From Hyphochytrium catenoides (taxonomy: Eukaryota > Sar > Hyphochytriomycetes > Hyphochytriales > Hyphochytriaceae): a stretch of 28,816 bases of DNA. The position numbers and the translations under genes are program-made. Of this stretch, positions 9,864-19,550 are shown one piece after another (positions within the stretch are counted from its first letter, which is position 1; each line of letters starts with the position of its first letter). The stretch spans positions 21,967 to 50,782 of the forward strand of contig FLMG01000978.1 in assembly GCA_900088475.1 (NCBI GenBank). Direction: 5' to 3'. Under the pieces are notes generated by a model, which saw only the letters and a program-made list of their open reading frames with translations, was not told where the DNA came from and searched no databases.

Positions 9864-11574
9864 TTATATTACTCGCACATCTTCACTGTGCTGTAGTCTA
9901 CTATGTGAGGATAGCATCAGTGGAGAGCTCCACATCGAGAAGGTAGAGCCGCTCTCTCCGCCACTTGCCTTCTCACCTTTCTCCAGCCCTTTATTGCCAG
10001 CCGCCTGATGAGCTTTCCGCCTCTCTGCAAGAGTCTGAGACAAGCTTTCGTAGACTTCGTGAGCTCTACCAGAGAGCATATGGTTTCTATAGATGCCTTC
10101 CTCCCTAGAAGTGACAGACAAAGATGTGCCAGGGATCATAGGAAACATAGCTTCACTCGATATTGATGGCAACTCTTCTCCTCCCTCCCGCTCAGGGTCA
10201 CCAGACCCTTTCGACTCCTCTTCTGACGGGTCTTTCTCTTCCACAAGCACTCGCCGTCCTCCAAAGTCTGCCGCACGCATAAAGAACGTTTAGATTTGAG
10301 TACCAGTGCCTTAGAAGACGAGGTAAAAGACTGGCAGCCCAGGCAAACAAGGAAGGAGGTACGAATAGGAAGAAAGGAGCCAACGGCCAATCTGGAGCTA
10401 CTGCTAGGAGCCATGCATGCGCAGTAGGGACGCAGAGTAATGCTGGGATACACCCAATGAGATCAGAAGAAGCAGAGGTTGAAGGGGAACGTTTATTCAG
10501 CCTGAAGGAGCCCAACATCTCCACAACAAGAGAGACGAATGAGGAGAAAGCAAGGGTGCCAGGAGAAGGAAGACTATACAGCGTTAGACAAAAGAAAGAG
10601 TGAAACTGTTCCTTACCTATTGCAACTTTGACATTCCTCCCGCTCCGTTTAGCAGCCTCGCGCCTCTGCTCTGCTTTCTCTAGGGCCCTCTTCCGCTCCT
10701 CCTCCGACACCCAAGCGGAGTTAGCCGTAGAAAAGTAATCGACCTGATCATCGTACACTTGAGTCCTCTTCGCGGCATTCCTGTCAAACTCCAAGAGCCT
10801 TTCTTTATGTCTCAAGGCTTTCTCTAGTTCTTCTTGATCTTTGGTGTCTCTCCCGTTCTCTCCAAGGCTCTCCGCAGTGGCCTGAGCAATCAGTTCCGCC
10901 TCTTTCTCTTCCTCTGTGAGTGCCCTGGGGGCTTGGCCATCTAGTGCCTTGCCACAGAAAGTGCAGCGCTGCGCAGCCCCGTCAAAGTCAATCTTCCCGC
11001 AGAAGAGACAGTTCCGCACTTTTCCTTTGTTGCTATCCTCTTTCTTCTTCCCTCCTGTACTTCCCACTTTCTTCTTTGAAGCTTGCTGTTTGACTGTAAG
11101 GTTGCCAAAGGCCGCGCCTGGCTTTGACTCAGCGGGGCCTCTGACTGCTGCTGCTGAAGCTCTGCCAACACCTGCCATGTATTGCTCCTGTCTTGAAGGC
11201 TTGACATAAAGGTTGCTGCTGCTTCCTGAAGGCACCGGAGCTGAGGAGGCCGAAGGCTTGGGAAACGAAGGGGTTGTCTTTCCTTCTATCCGTGTGGTTC
11301 TTTCTCCTTTTCTATGTGTGGAATCTACTGAGCTTGCAGAAACGGTACTGCGCAGCCCTACTCCTGTTGAGTGATTGCGTTTCTCTATGAGCTTCTGTGC
11401 AAAAGCAGTGACTGAACCTTCGTCCCCTAGAAGTTGCATCATATAGTCCATCAGCTCGGTCGGATTCTGGATGCTCAGAAGGTACGTGGCAATCTCTTCC
11501 ACTTCTTGGAAGCCAAGCATATTCCTCAGCTCCGCCACCGCCCAATCCTTCACGCTTGCGTTACGTGACGCCAT
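9864..11574 (-). CDS. TRIP4: TRIP4/ASC-1-like zinc-finger protein without ASCH domain, two exons, 453 aa
   Basis: TRIP4 (ASC-1) is a nuclear/cytosolic coactivator and a subunit of the ASC-1 complex, which acts in transcription, alkylation repair and ribosome-collision rescue. Exon 1 is 11574-10617 and exon 2 is 10267-9864. The GTAAGG donor and GGCAG acceptor join within VAIDFGGRR, which matches the family's conserved T-I-D-F-A-G-R segment. The N-terminal helical domain is at residues 8-68. The zinc finger is C189-x2-C192-x11-C204-x2-C207. The family block LLEFDRNAAKRTQVYDDQ-x-DYFS is at about 260-285. Animal TRIP4 continues into a C-terminal ASCH domain. Here the protein runs into a Ser/Glu-rich tail and stops at TAA, with no ASCH visible. 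The ATG has A at -3. A GTGAGA sequence near 9977 could be a further donor, but I see no exon that it would join. It is divergent from the PICH-like gene. Confidence 0.88.
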
Positions 11575-12352
11575 TCTTCTCGTGGATCTTGTGCCAGCCT
11601 TCGTGGACGTTTCCTACAGGAGAGAAGGCTATCCACGGCGTGAAATATGGCGCTCCGTCTCTTAGAAGGAGTTCTCTACTCTAGCTGCTGAGCAGACAGA
11701 GAATAACCTAGGCCGTGTATGGCTCTCTCACTCTTGGCAGATCAGGGAAGAATAGCTGCTTATAGACTGCGATATTTGTAGCTGCAAGTTCGACTTTCTT
11801 GAAGTGGCTACTTTGCTTCTAGCTACCTTGTTTTCATCACTCCATCACGCTTCATCCCGCTCCCGCATTGGCCTTCTGGGCTGTGGAAGGTGCTGCGGAT
11901 CTCTATGAAGACTGCAGATTCTCTGATTTTTCTGCGCGGCGGACCTTCATTCTGCAAGGAGCTTACATAGATAACAATGTTAGCCATTATGGGTCTGCGG
12001 TGCATTTACTGTATGGCTTTGAAGAAGAAGTTTCAACTGGGTTAATCGTAACTCGAAGCGGGTAACCTGGCTACTGGCTAGCAGAATTTGAGTTTTGCGA
12101 ACTCTCGCAACTTGAGAGACTCCCCTCCCTCTCTTCTCCTTCTTCGGTCCTCTCTCTCTCTCTTTCTCTCTCTTTCTCTTTTCTCTCTTCCTCTTCTCTC
12201 TCTCTCTCCCGCTCCCTCTCTCTCTCTCTCTCTCTCTTTCCTCTCTCTCTCTCTCTCTCTCTCTCGTTCTCTCTCGCCCCCTCCTTCTCTCTCTCTCTCA
12301 CTCGCTTTCTCACTGTCTCTCTCTCACTCACTCACTCTCTCTCCTCTCCAGA
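11575..12352. other. Divergent promoter region between TRIP4-like and PICH-like genes
   Basis: The two genes start head to head, so both promoters should lie here. A frame without ATG, open from 11823 to 12065 on the plus strand, looks somewhat protein-like but has no start and no match I recognise. The right third is CT repeat. Confidence 0.5.
12145..12350 (+). repeat. (CT)n microsatellite ahead of the PICH-like gene, ending in a splice-acceptor-like CCAG
   Basis: About 200 bases are almost only C and T on the plus strand, with interruptions such as CTCGCC and CACTCACT. The tract ends in CTCTCCTCTCCAG followed directly by AATG. That layout is what a 3' splice site looks like, so the tract may be the end of a 5'-leader intron of the downstream gene rather than plain promoter DNA. 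Confidence 0.75.
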
Positions 12353-12566
12353 ATGTCTTCTCATCATCAGGACCTCTCTTGGTTCTCGCAGCCTCCGGCT
12401 AACTTCTTACGCTTATTCCCAGCACCTTGCTCCTGTGCAGAAGAAGCCGTGAGATCCCTGCCCTCTACCTCTGGTAGATAACAAAGCAGAAGGCCTTACC
12501 TTTCCTTAGAATAACCTCTGCGGTAGCGGGAAGAAGAGAGCCTCCATAGCTGAGTGGGAAAGCATC
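12353..12566 (+). CDS. Possible upstream coding exon of the PICH-like helicase (alternative N-terminus)
   Basis: An ATG at 12353-12355 with A at -3 opens 32 codons to a GTGAGA donor at 12449. A 61-base intron with a good pyrimidine tract ends in CCTTAG at 12509. The sequence 12510-12566 then continues in frame, with no stop, into the ATG at 12567. The result would add 51 residues, joining through EEA|NNLCGSGKK and AEWESIMKPE. Phases agree (phase 0 on both sides). The alternative is that this is untranslated leader and translation starts at 12567. Nothing in the added peptide is diagnostic, and I cannot decide from sequence alone. Confidence 0.4.
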
Positions 12567-15088
12567 ATGAAGCCAGAGACTCCTGGTCCAGGAGGTAGAA
12601 AGGCTGCGAAGCTGCAGTACAACGCTGCCATCAGGCGGGGGAAAGCTGCAGAAGAAAGCGGAGAGGATAGAGCAGCTCTGAGTGCATACTTGGAAGCGAT
12701 AGAAGCGCTGCAAGGCTCTACTTTTAGCCCTGAAGAGGGAGAGAAGCATAAAAAAAAACTCGAGAAGAAGATCGGCAAGCTTCAAGCCAAATTATCTGAC
12801 TCGACAATTGACAGCCCATGCGACGGCGCTCTTCCTGAGGGCAAAGATGATGACAGAGGAACAGATCGGTCGGAGGAGAGGCAGAGAATGGATGAGAATC
12901 CTTCTTCTCCTTCTCCACTCTCTCGCTTTCAGTACAACGAGGACACCGGCCAGTGCCTGCTAGACTCGTCTCTCTCGCTTCCCTTGGCCCAGTACCGCAG
13001 GCTGTATAAGTATCAGATCGAGGGTATCCTCTGGCTCTATCGCCTGCATCAGAAAGGAGAAGGAGGCATTCTAGGTGATGAGATGGGCCTAGGAAAGACG
13101 GTACAGATCTGCAGCTTTGTCTCGGGGCTCCTTACGACGAAGAAGATCCATTCTGTCCTCATAGTGGCTCCAGTCTCTGTGATGCCCAGCTGGCAGACTG
13201 AGCTGGAGACGCAAGGAATAGTTGGAAAGCGGTTGCGGGTGTGCGATAGTAAAGCTTCAGCATCTGAGAGAGGGAGAGCAATACAGCGTGTGATGAAGAG
13301 AGGCGGCGTTTGCCTTACAAGCTATGGCCTGATCCAGCACAACTTAGACAGATTCAGACTCTTCTCCCCTGAGACAGACAGAGTGGACGAGCACACGTGG
13401 GACTATGTGATATTGGATGAAGGGCACAAGATCAAGAATCCTCAGGCCATGATCACGAAGGCTCTGCATCAGATCCGAGCTCGATATCGGATCATCTTAA
13501 CGGGCACTCCCATCCAGAACAACCTGGAAGAGCTATGGTCGCTGTTTGACTTCTGCTGTCAAAGGCGCCTGTTAGGCTCCAAACAGAGCTTTCACTATCG
13601 ATTTGGAGGCAAGATACTTCGAGGACGGGACAAGAGTGCAACAGACAGAGAAAGAGAGGCTGCAGCAGCCGCGACGCATGCGTTGTGGGAGGTGATCCAG
13701 CCTTTTATTTTGCAGAGGCTGCGGAAAGAAGTCCTTTTCGAGAGAGACGAGAGCGGCATCTTCGTTGAGGGACCCCTTGGCCAACTGGTGCCATCTTTCT
13801 CCCCTTTCCCGTCTCTTGAAGGTGACAAGGAAGAGGAGAGAGAGAAACAAGCAAAGAGAGAAGATGTGGCTCCAGCAAAAACAGAGATGGTCGTCTGGAC
13901 ACCTCTCTCGTCAAGCCAGGAAGAGATCTATCGCCGTTACCTGGACAATGTTGATCTTCATGAGTTTCTGACCATGTCACGGTCCCCATTAGCTGCAATT
14001 ACCTTTCTCAAGAAAGTCTGCGGGCACGCTGCCCTCGTCAACGCCTCTTCTCTTCCCGTCTCTCTCTCTCCTTCTGAGCTTTTAGCTGGGTCTGGGAAGC
14101 TACGCCTGCTGGTGCATCTTACACAGCAGCTAATACGTGACAGGCATCGCACGCTTATCTTCTCACAGAGTAAGAAGATGTTAGACATCATTGCCATTGT
14201 CTTCCAAGAGAAAGGTTTCTCTTTCCTTCGTCTAGATGGGACCGTTGGGACGGGCAGAGACCGTCAGGAGCTGGTGCGCAAGTTCAATGAAGAAGAGTCA
14301 ATCAATTGCTTTCTTCTAACAACAGGAGTGGGAGGAGTGGGGCTTAATCTGACTGGTGCAGACCGAGTGATTCTCTACGATCCAGCGTGGAACCCTGCGG
14401 TAGATAGTCAGGCTATAGGGAGAGGTGAGGAACCCTCTGGGGGTCTAGAGAACCCCATGTTCTTTCCTTCCTTTCACTTTCTCTCTCTCTCTCTCTGTCT
14501 GTCTGTCTGTGTGTGTCTCTCTCTCGTGGATGTCTGTTTGTCTACCTCTCACTCCCTCGTGATTTTCCTCGAACAGCTTGCCGTATAGGCCAGAAGAAGC
14601 ATGTTGTGGCGTACCGGTTCATCACCTGCAGCACTGTGGAAGAGAAGATGTATGGCAAGCAGGTGTTCAAGGACGGACTCATCAAGACTATCAGAGAGAA
14701 GATCAGCCAGCAGAGATACTTTACCAGGGCGGAGCTCAGGGTGAGAATCTGAATCTTTCACGTGGCTTTTCTTAACCTCTATTGGGCTTTATTGCGGCTT
14801 CTTCCTCCTTGCTTATGCCCCTAGACTTGCCTCCGGCTGGGTTTCTCGCGTTTCCTCCTTTCTGCGCCAATCTGCCTTTATTTTTGCCGATCTTTCTTAG
14901 CTAGTAGCTGCTAAGACGAGATGCCTAAATCATATAGGATATGTTTACTCTTGAAGATCCAAGGTAGGGAGAGGGACACAGGCTTAGAGCTGCTGTCTCT
15001 TCTGCCAGCTTCTATATCGTCTGCATGTTTCTTTCCGTCGTCACAGGTTGTGCCACTATTCACTCACCAACTCATCTACTTGAACTTT

Positions 15089-15125
<37 letters not shown>

Positions 15126-16102
15126 GTCTCTTTCAACTCCATGACAGTCGCTCCAAGCTTTGCGACGAGCTGAATGAGAAGCATGAGTCCTCCGCTTCCC
15201 TTCAGACGGAGGAGCAAAAGAACATACGCACAAGCTTCCAGGACTTCCTGGACGAAGGCCTTTGCTATGGCTTGAGCTGCCACGACCTTCTGTACTCGGA
15301 GGAAGGACAGGAGGAAGAAGACGTATCTCCTGAGGCGATAGAGGAGATTCTTAACGACAATGGAGACGGAGTCACTATCTCTCGACCACATCGCCCGAGG
15401 AGTGCCAGGAAAACGAGCGCTTCGCCTCCTGATGCTGATTCCCGTTCACTAAACGGAGAGAAGGGAAGAGAGAATGTCTCCATTCCTACCGGCAGCGACG
15501 AAGAGGGGAGAGAAAGCGACGTAGAGGAAGAGCTTCAGGGCCCTGAGTTTGACATTGACGAGGAGTTTCTGGCTCTAGAGACACAATTCAACCACTTACA
15601 AGTTGACCCTGCTGACTCTCATCACTATCCTCAAGTGGAAAGAAGGGAGGAGAGTGACCCAAGGCGGACGTTAGAAGAGAGACTGGACCAAGTTGATGAA
15701 GACAGAGATGGCGCAGAGACACCGGACAGCCGGGAGCCTAAGGAGAAAAACGGTGGATCGCCCTCTCTTTTCGACCTCGAGAACCGTCACCTTCCGACAC
15801 CGGAAATGAAGAAAGCTGATCCGATTAAGCGTCTTTGTTCATCAGCAGAGGCATGCTCCCTCAACCGGGAGACGCTCTTAGAAGCCGGCATCAGGCAACA
15901 GCTCTCTCCTTGTCTCTGTCTCATCAGCCCTGAGAGGATGAAGCGCTATGCAGCCCTATGCGCCGAGGGGAAGGAGAATGAGAGCGAAGGCCAGACACTT
16001 CTTGCTCTAGAGAGCTACCTTCAGGCCATTCAGCAGTATGATGGGAACCTTACGGACCATCACAGGGTCAAGGACCTAGCGACAAGAGCGAAGCTTCTTT
16101 AG
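12567..16102 (+). CDS. ERCC6L: ERCC6L/PICH-like SNF2 DNA translocase, three exons, about 1000 aa
   Basis: PICH is an ATP-driven DNA translocase that coats ultrafine anaphase bridges at centromeres. Exons: 12567-14424, 14577-14740, then to 16102. A TPR-like segment lies at residues 10-55. Walker A GDEMGLGKT has K177, the DEGH box is at 284-287, and LTGTPIQNN follows at about 311-319. Helicase C-terminal motifs TTGVGGVGLN and CRIGQ are present, the latter rebuilt across intron 1 (AIGR|ACRIGQ). PICH-specific blocks follow: VFKDGLI, RYFTRAELR, LFQLHDSRS, LSCHDLLYS, then an acidic middle and a second TPR-like segment at the C-terminus, as in animal PICH. The Asp usual before the arginine of motif VI is Gly. 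The second intron begins GTGAGA at 14741. Its only phase-matched AG (15046) would add 27 codons, including a Leu-Ser run from a (CT)n tract, so the start of exon 3 (15047 or about 15125-15128) is unresolved. Confidence 0.88.
14425..14576 (+). repeat. PICH-like intron 1 with CT/TCTG/GT simple repeats
   Basis: The 152-base intron has a GTGAGG donor and a CGAACAG acceptor. Positions about 14480-14526 are (CT)n, then (TCTG)n, then (GT)n. The pyrimidine-rich strand is the sense strand. Confidence 0.85.
15089..15126 (+). repeat. (CT)n microsatellite at the unresolved start of PICH-like exon 3
   Basis: An uninterrupted run of about 15 CT units (15091-15120) leads into TTCTCG and then straight into the conserved codons for LFQLHDSRS. 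Such a run is the normal polypyrimidine tract of a 3' splice site, but no AG follows before the conserved block. Confidence 0.9.
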
Positions 16103-16275
16103 CAAGAGCTTCTGTCATGATCTTGACTGCCTCTTGGCGTCACCTTCAGGGTCGACTAACAACCTGTACACCGTCACGGCTTGCCTACATATACTAGTGA
16201 CTTATGCAAGAGGCAGCCGAGATGGTCTGGGTTTTCATTATGTAAATAGTATACTTTCTTAGATAATGCGATGCT
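16103..16275. other. Short convergent intergenic region
   Basis: Only 173 bases separate the TAG of the PICH-like gene from the TAG of the minus-strand secreted-protein gene, so both 3' untranslated regions must be short or overlap. It is AT-richer than the flanking coding sequence. Confidence 0.5.
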
Positions 16276-16746
16276 CTAATGTTGGCCGCGGCACACCAGA
16301 CATGTCAGCGTCCGTGCAGGACATCCCTGGGGCTGCTGGAAGGCGCGGACGCCAATAGGGGCATAAGGGCCGGCTACGGCGCGACATTGCCTTTGGAGTT
16401 CTTGCCTCTCGGTAGGATTCGTTACACTATAGGCGTTGAAGTCCTTGCATGTCTTGCAAGCAGTTTGGAGGCGACGGCTTCCTTCCTCATGCTGCTCAGC
16501 TATGTCCTCCTCTGCGAATGCCATACCTTCCTCTTGAGCTTGTTCTAGGGTAAGAAGAGAGCGGGGAATGAAGGTATCGGCAATGTTCTCCTTTTCCTCG
16601 ACCAAGAGAGAGGAAGAGGATCCTCGGATTGCCTTTGGAGAAGCAGCAGCGTCTTGGCTTGCGAATAGGCAGGCGGCGAGAGACGCCGCAAGGAGGAAAT
16701 AGAGCCTCCTGGACTGGCGATGTGCACTTCCAAGGTTCGATTGCAT
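16276..16746 (-). CDS. Small secreted six-cysteine protein, 156 aa, unknown function
   Basis: I do not recognise the family. Residues 1-36 look like a signal peptide: basic QSRR, then a hydrophobic core YFLLAASLAACLFA, then small residues (AAAS) suited to cleavage. An acidic, Glu-rich segment follows (about 50-88), then SRRLQ, and then a compact C-terminal region with exactly six cysteines in the order C-x2-C, C, C, C-x2-C (CKTC, RQC, GCP, CLVC). That pattern suggests three disulfides or a small metal-free knot. The acidic part followed by RR before the Cys domain would fit a propeptide removed on secretion. The ATG has A at -3 and the gene is intronless. It could be an extracellular or vacuolar peptide. 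Existence as a gene is likely, function unknown. Confidence 0.62.
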   Translation of the reverse strand: MQSNLGSAHRQSRRLYFLLAASLAACLFASQDAAASPKAIRGSSSSLLVEEKENIADTFIPRSLLTLEQAQEEGMAFAEEDIAEQHEEGSRRLQTACKTCKDFNAYSVTNPTERQELQRQCRAVAGPYAPIGVRAFQQPQGCPARTLTCLVCRGQH

Positions 16747-17378
16747 CTTGAGAAAGGATTGGAGACGGCGAAGAGATTCGTCTGGCGATGAGCTCTTGTG
16801 GGGTATGGACGACGTTCCTCTCGTTGACCAGGGAGGCAGATCTGTTCGGGAGATAGTATTAGGAGTGCAGCTAATACTGGCTTATCCCTCTCTTGATTGT
16901 TGGCTACGTGGCAAAGTCTCAAGTGATGACTTCCGTTGCTGTCTCCTCTAGTCGCGGCAATGAGCAAGCGTCTCTTTGCGATGGCATCCTGCTCGACAAG
17001 GTGAAGGACTGGTTGGGATTGCACTTCAGGCTGTTTGCTGCTCGCACAGCGTGTGGCTTGTGCGTCAGGCTCTTCTAGCTATCACTGCATTAGCTCCTCC
17101 TCTCCGCAACTCTGCCTAGAGTGGATGGGAGTTCTGACCCGTGCATTGTAGAGTTCTATCATCTTACTATTCCTTTTCTGCTTATTATTTGCAAGCTTCC
17201 AACTTACTCTTCCATCTGTCTGTCTGTCTCACTCTCGCTATTATCTCGAACGTAACCCTTGTCCTTCTCCCTCACTGTTAGTTCCTCAGAGTAATCAGCG
17301 GCTGGAGTGTCTCTTGGCTTCCACTAATAACGCCCTTGATTGCTCTATCCACTTGAAATAGCAGCTATCTCATCCCAG
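16747..17378. other. Region with scattered splice-like signals but no gene I can close
   Basis: Upstream of the secreted-protein gene. On the plus strand there are plausible acceptors at 16951 (TCCTCTAG), 17119 (CTGCCTAG) and 17281 (CTGTTAG), and short open segments after each, but I could not join them in one frame with the exon candidate at 17379. A TCTG repeat sits at 17214-17230. Confidence 0.35.
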
Positions 17379-17842
17379 GGTCAGAGAACCTTATTACGGG
17401 CCAATGATGCTGCTGCAGGCTCTCGAAAGACGCGCAGACGAAGGTAGGCAGGCAAATAAGGCACCGAAGGACTGAGAAAGGCTGTTGTTGTCCCTTCTCA
17501 GTCTCTTTCTCTGGCTTCTTTTCAGATGCGGCGAGGACGGCACCACCCGTCATCATAGTGGAACATGGAGCATCAGGACAGAGCACATTGACCCCGCCAC
17601 CAGTCAGAATAAGAGTTACCGGCGAGCTAGGCCCTCGTCTCCTCCGTCTTCTTTCCTCCTTCAAAATTTGCTCTTCTCTTGTTGCAGCCGGCTCTACACA
17701 GTTGGAGGAGAACAAGCCGAAGGGCAAAGAAGAGGAGGAGCTAATTTTGAAGAAGGATCCGAACCCCATGGTTGGAGTGGATGTTCTTGCTTCTCATCAA
17801 GTCGCGCGACCCACTATGGTCGAGGAGAGAGCGAGATGTTGA
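17379..17842 (+). CDS. Doubtful 3' fragment of a plus-strand gene (two candidate exons)
   Basis: I do not recognise this protein. Candidate exon 17379-17443 (reading VREPYYGPMMLLQALERR) ends in AAG|GTAGGC. Candidate exon 17526-17842 begins after a strong acceptor (CTGGCTTCTTTTCAG) and reads TAPPVIIVEHGASGQ, then VRIRVTGELGPRLLRLLSSF, an acidic-lysine stretch, and PNPMVGVDVLASHQVARP to a TGA. Phases across the intron match (phase 1). Upstream in the same frame as the first exon there is a further protein-like segment (17284-17358), but it is separated from it by an in-frame TAG at 17359-17361, and no start codon was found. A 134-codon ATG-initiated frame covers the same DNA on the minus strand (17365-17769) and is the main alternative. 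Confidence 0.3.
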
Positions 17843-18873
17843 GATGGCTATTGTGGGGCAGCAGAAGAACTGGCTTCTTCTGCTAGTGTCTGGCCTTAGC
17901 TCGCGCGTCCAGTTTGCGAGGCTGATGCTGAGTCCGAAGAAGGCTAACCCTCGTAGAACTACTCCCAGGCTCTTGCCACACTAGAACCGTCTTCCTCGCA
18001 GCCCTCGCGCACGCGCCAAACCCTCAACAAAGAACTTGAAGGAGGCTGTCTACGTTCTCCGCCACCACTGACGTTGGAACAGCATTAGCTGCATCTCTTG
18101 ACTAGAACCACCAGGTGTATAGTGCTGTGCTCATCACCACCTCTCTCTGACTAAATATTCAGGCGTCCTGGTCGCAGCAATATTCCTGAGCATTAGCTTC
18201 GAAAGGCAGCGCATGTCTCGGACCGCTTCACCAGAGCTTCTTCTCAAAAAGCGTCTCACTCCTCTGGAGAGGGCTCACTCTTACTCCTCTTCTTACTGTA
18301 CGATTAGTATGGTCACGAACCAGACGCTAACCTAGCAGTGTTTTTAGAAGAAGAAGAAAGATGATGGATGCTCAGTGACGTCCTGACTAGTAGTAGTACA
18401 CTCTCTCTCTCTGTGCCTTACTCTCTTTCTCCTCCCCACCCTCCGTTCATCCCCACGCATCAGAGCGCTGGTGCGCTGTAGAACAACGGGACCAAAGAGA
18501 GGAAACGAGAAGGCAATGGCATTGCGAGAAATACGTATACCGTACCGTCGTCGGGGCGAATGTGTTCTTGGTAAGAAGCATTGATCATGTGCACCTCCCT
18601 CTTACCCTACCGTTCCTGCCGTCCTTCCTCTTCTTATATTATAGTCAGGCAGAGTGTTCCATCTTCTACTTTCTTTAGAGGCTTTGACTCAGCCTCACGC
18701 TGTGGCGAGGACGAGCCACTGCTGCTGGCTTAGCATCTGTTCAAGCGGTGGTTGGCTCTAACTGCGACGTCCAAACAACCAGCTCACGGAGTACCTACTA
18801 CTCCTCATCCTCATGGTGCCGTAGAACTACTCTATGTGTGTACGGTTTCTCTGCGTGCTCTGGAAGTGTTATG

Positions 18874-19073
18874 AACTTTTGGCTCAGATAGAGCCGGTCA
18901 TGACCCTCGAAAAGAACTACTTTTATAGCTCTTCCTTTAGGAAAATTGATAGCTCTAATAATACTCGTTCGAATATTTCACTCACGTCGAAGGTCACCAG
19001 GCGTCTTCTTTGGGAACTGAGGCTGCCCGAGCCCGTTCGGAAACTTTTGGCCGGTCATAACTCACTTTCGAGG
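18874..19073. repeat. Imperfect direct repeat, two copies
   Basis: AACTTTTGG followed by CCGGTCAT occurs near 18874-18901 (with 12 extra bases between the two parts) and near 19042-19058. The similarity continues weakly for another 30 bases through a CTCGA/TTCGA element. It could be decayed mobile DNA, but there are no terminal repeats or coding remains to support that. Confidence 0.35.
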
Positions 19074-19531
19074 CAAAAGTTTTCACCTCTTGATAGAAAG
19101 GAGAACGTCGTGCCATGCAAAAAAAGAAGTCTAATAATGTCCTATTGTCATTGTGCAAGCCGTCGTGCAGCACCAGGAGGACACTGAAAGAGGCACGACC
19201 ACCACCAGTAACTACTTTTGCAGCACTTTCCCTATGATGAACGATGAGCTCAACAAACGTAGTATAGTACCTTCTCGCCACTCCCAGCGCTGCTGACGTA
19301 CTCTTCACTGCTTCGAGTGGATTGAGGCGTGCTGACGTCAGATCTGGAAAGAGAGACGGACGGAGGCTGTGGCTTGAGTTGCCCTGCAAGTGCGAGCCGG
19401 GCCAAGTGGTCGGACAGCTTCGTTCTACTGGTTATTAGCCAGCCTGCCTTGGCCTGCTTGCCGGTCGCTGGAAGAAGAAGCCAGTGAAGGTTGGGACAGA
19501 GGTTTTGACTTTAAAGCTCTCGAGAGGGCGA

Positions 19532-19550
19532 ACTACCGTTTTACGGTAGT
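19532..19550. other. Perfect 8-bp stem hairpin
   Basis: ACTACCGT, loop TTT, ACGGTAGT. The stem is perfect. No T-run follows and no adjacent gene explains it. Confidence 0.6.

Noticed and set aside
11823-12065. Open plus-strand frame between TRIP4 and PICH genes
   Set aside because: No ATG, no recognisable protein, and it stops before the CT repeat. I could not join it to the PICH gene.
12071-12402. Leu/Ser-rich or Arg/Glu-rich reading frames across the CT repeat
   Set aside because: They are translations of a dinucleotide repeat on each strand. The same applies at 22.4, 24.4-24.8, 26.8 and 28.5 kb.
17359-17361. UAG read as an amino acid
   Set aside because: The PICH-like and six-cysteine genes appear to end at TAG in sensible places, so a reassigned code is not supported.
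18994-19389. 131-codon minus-strand frame
   Set aside because: Starts at TTG. The first ATG is near its middle, and no domain is recognisable.
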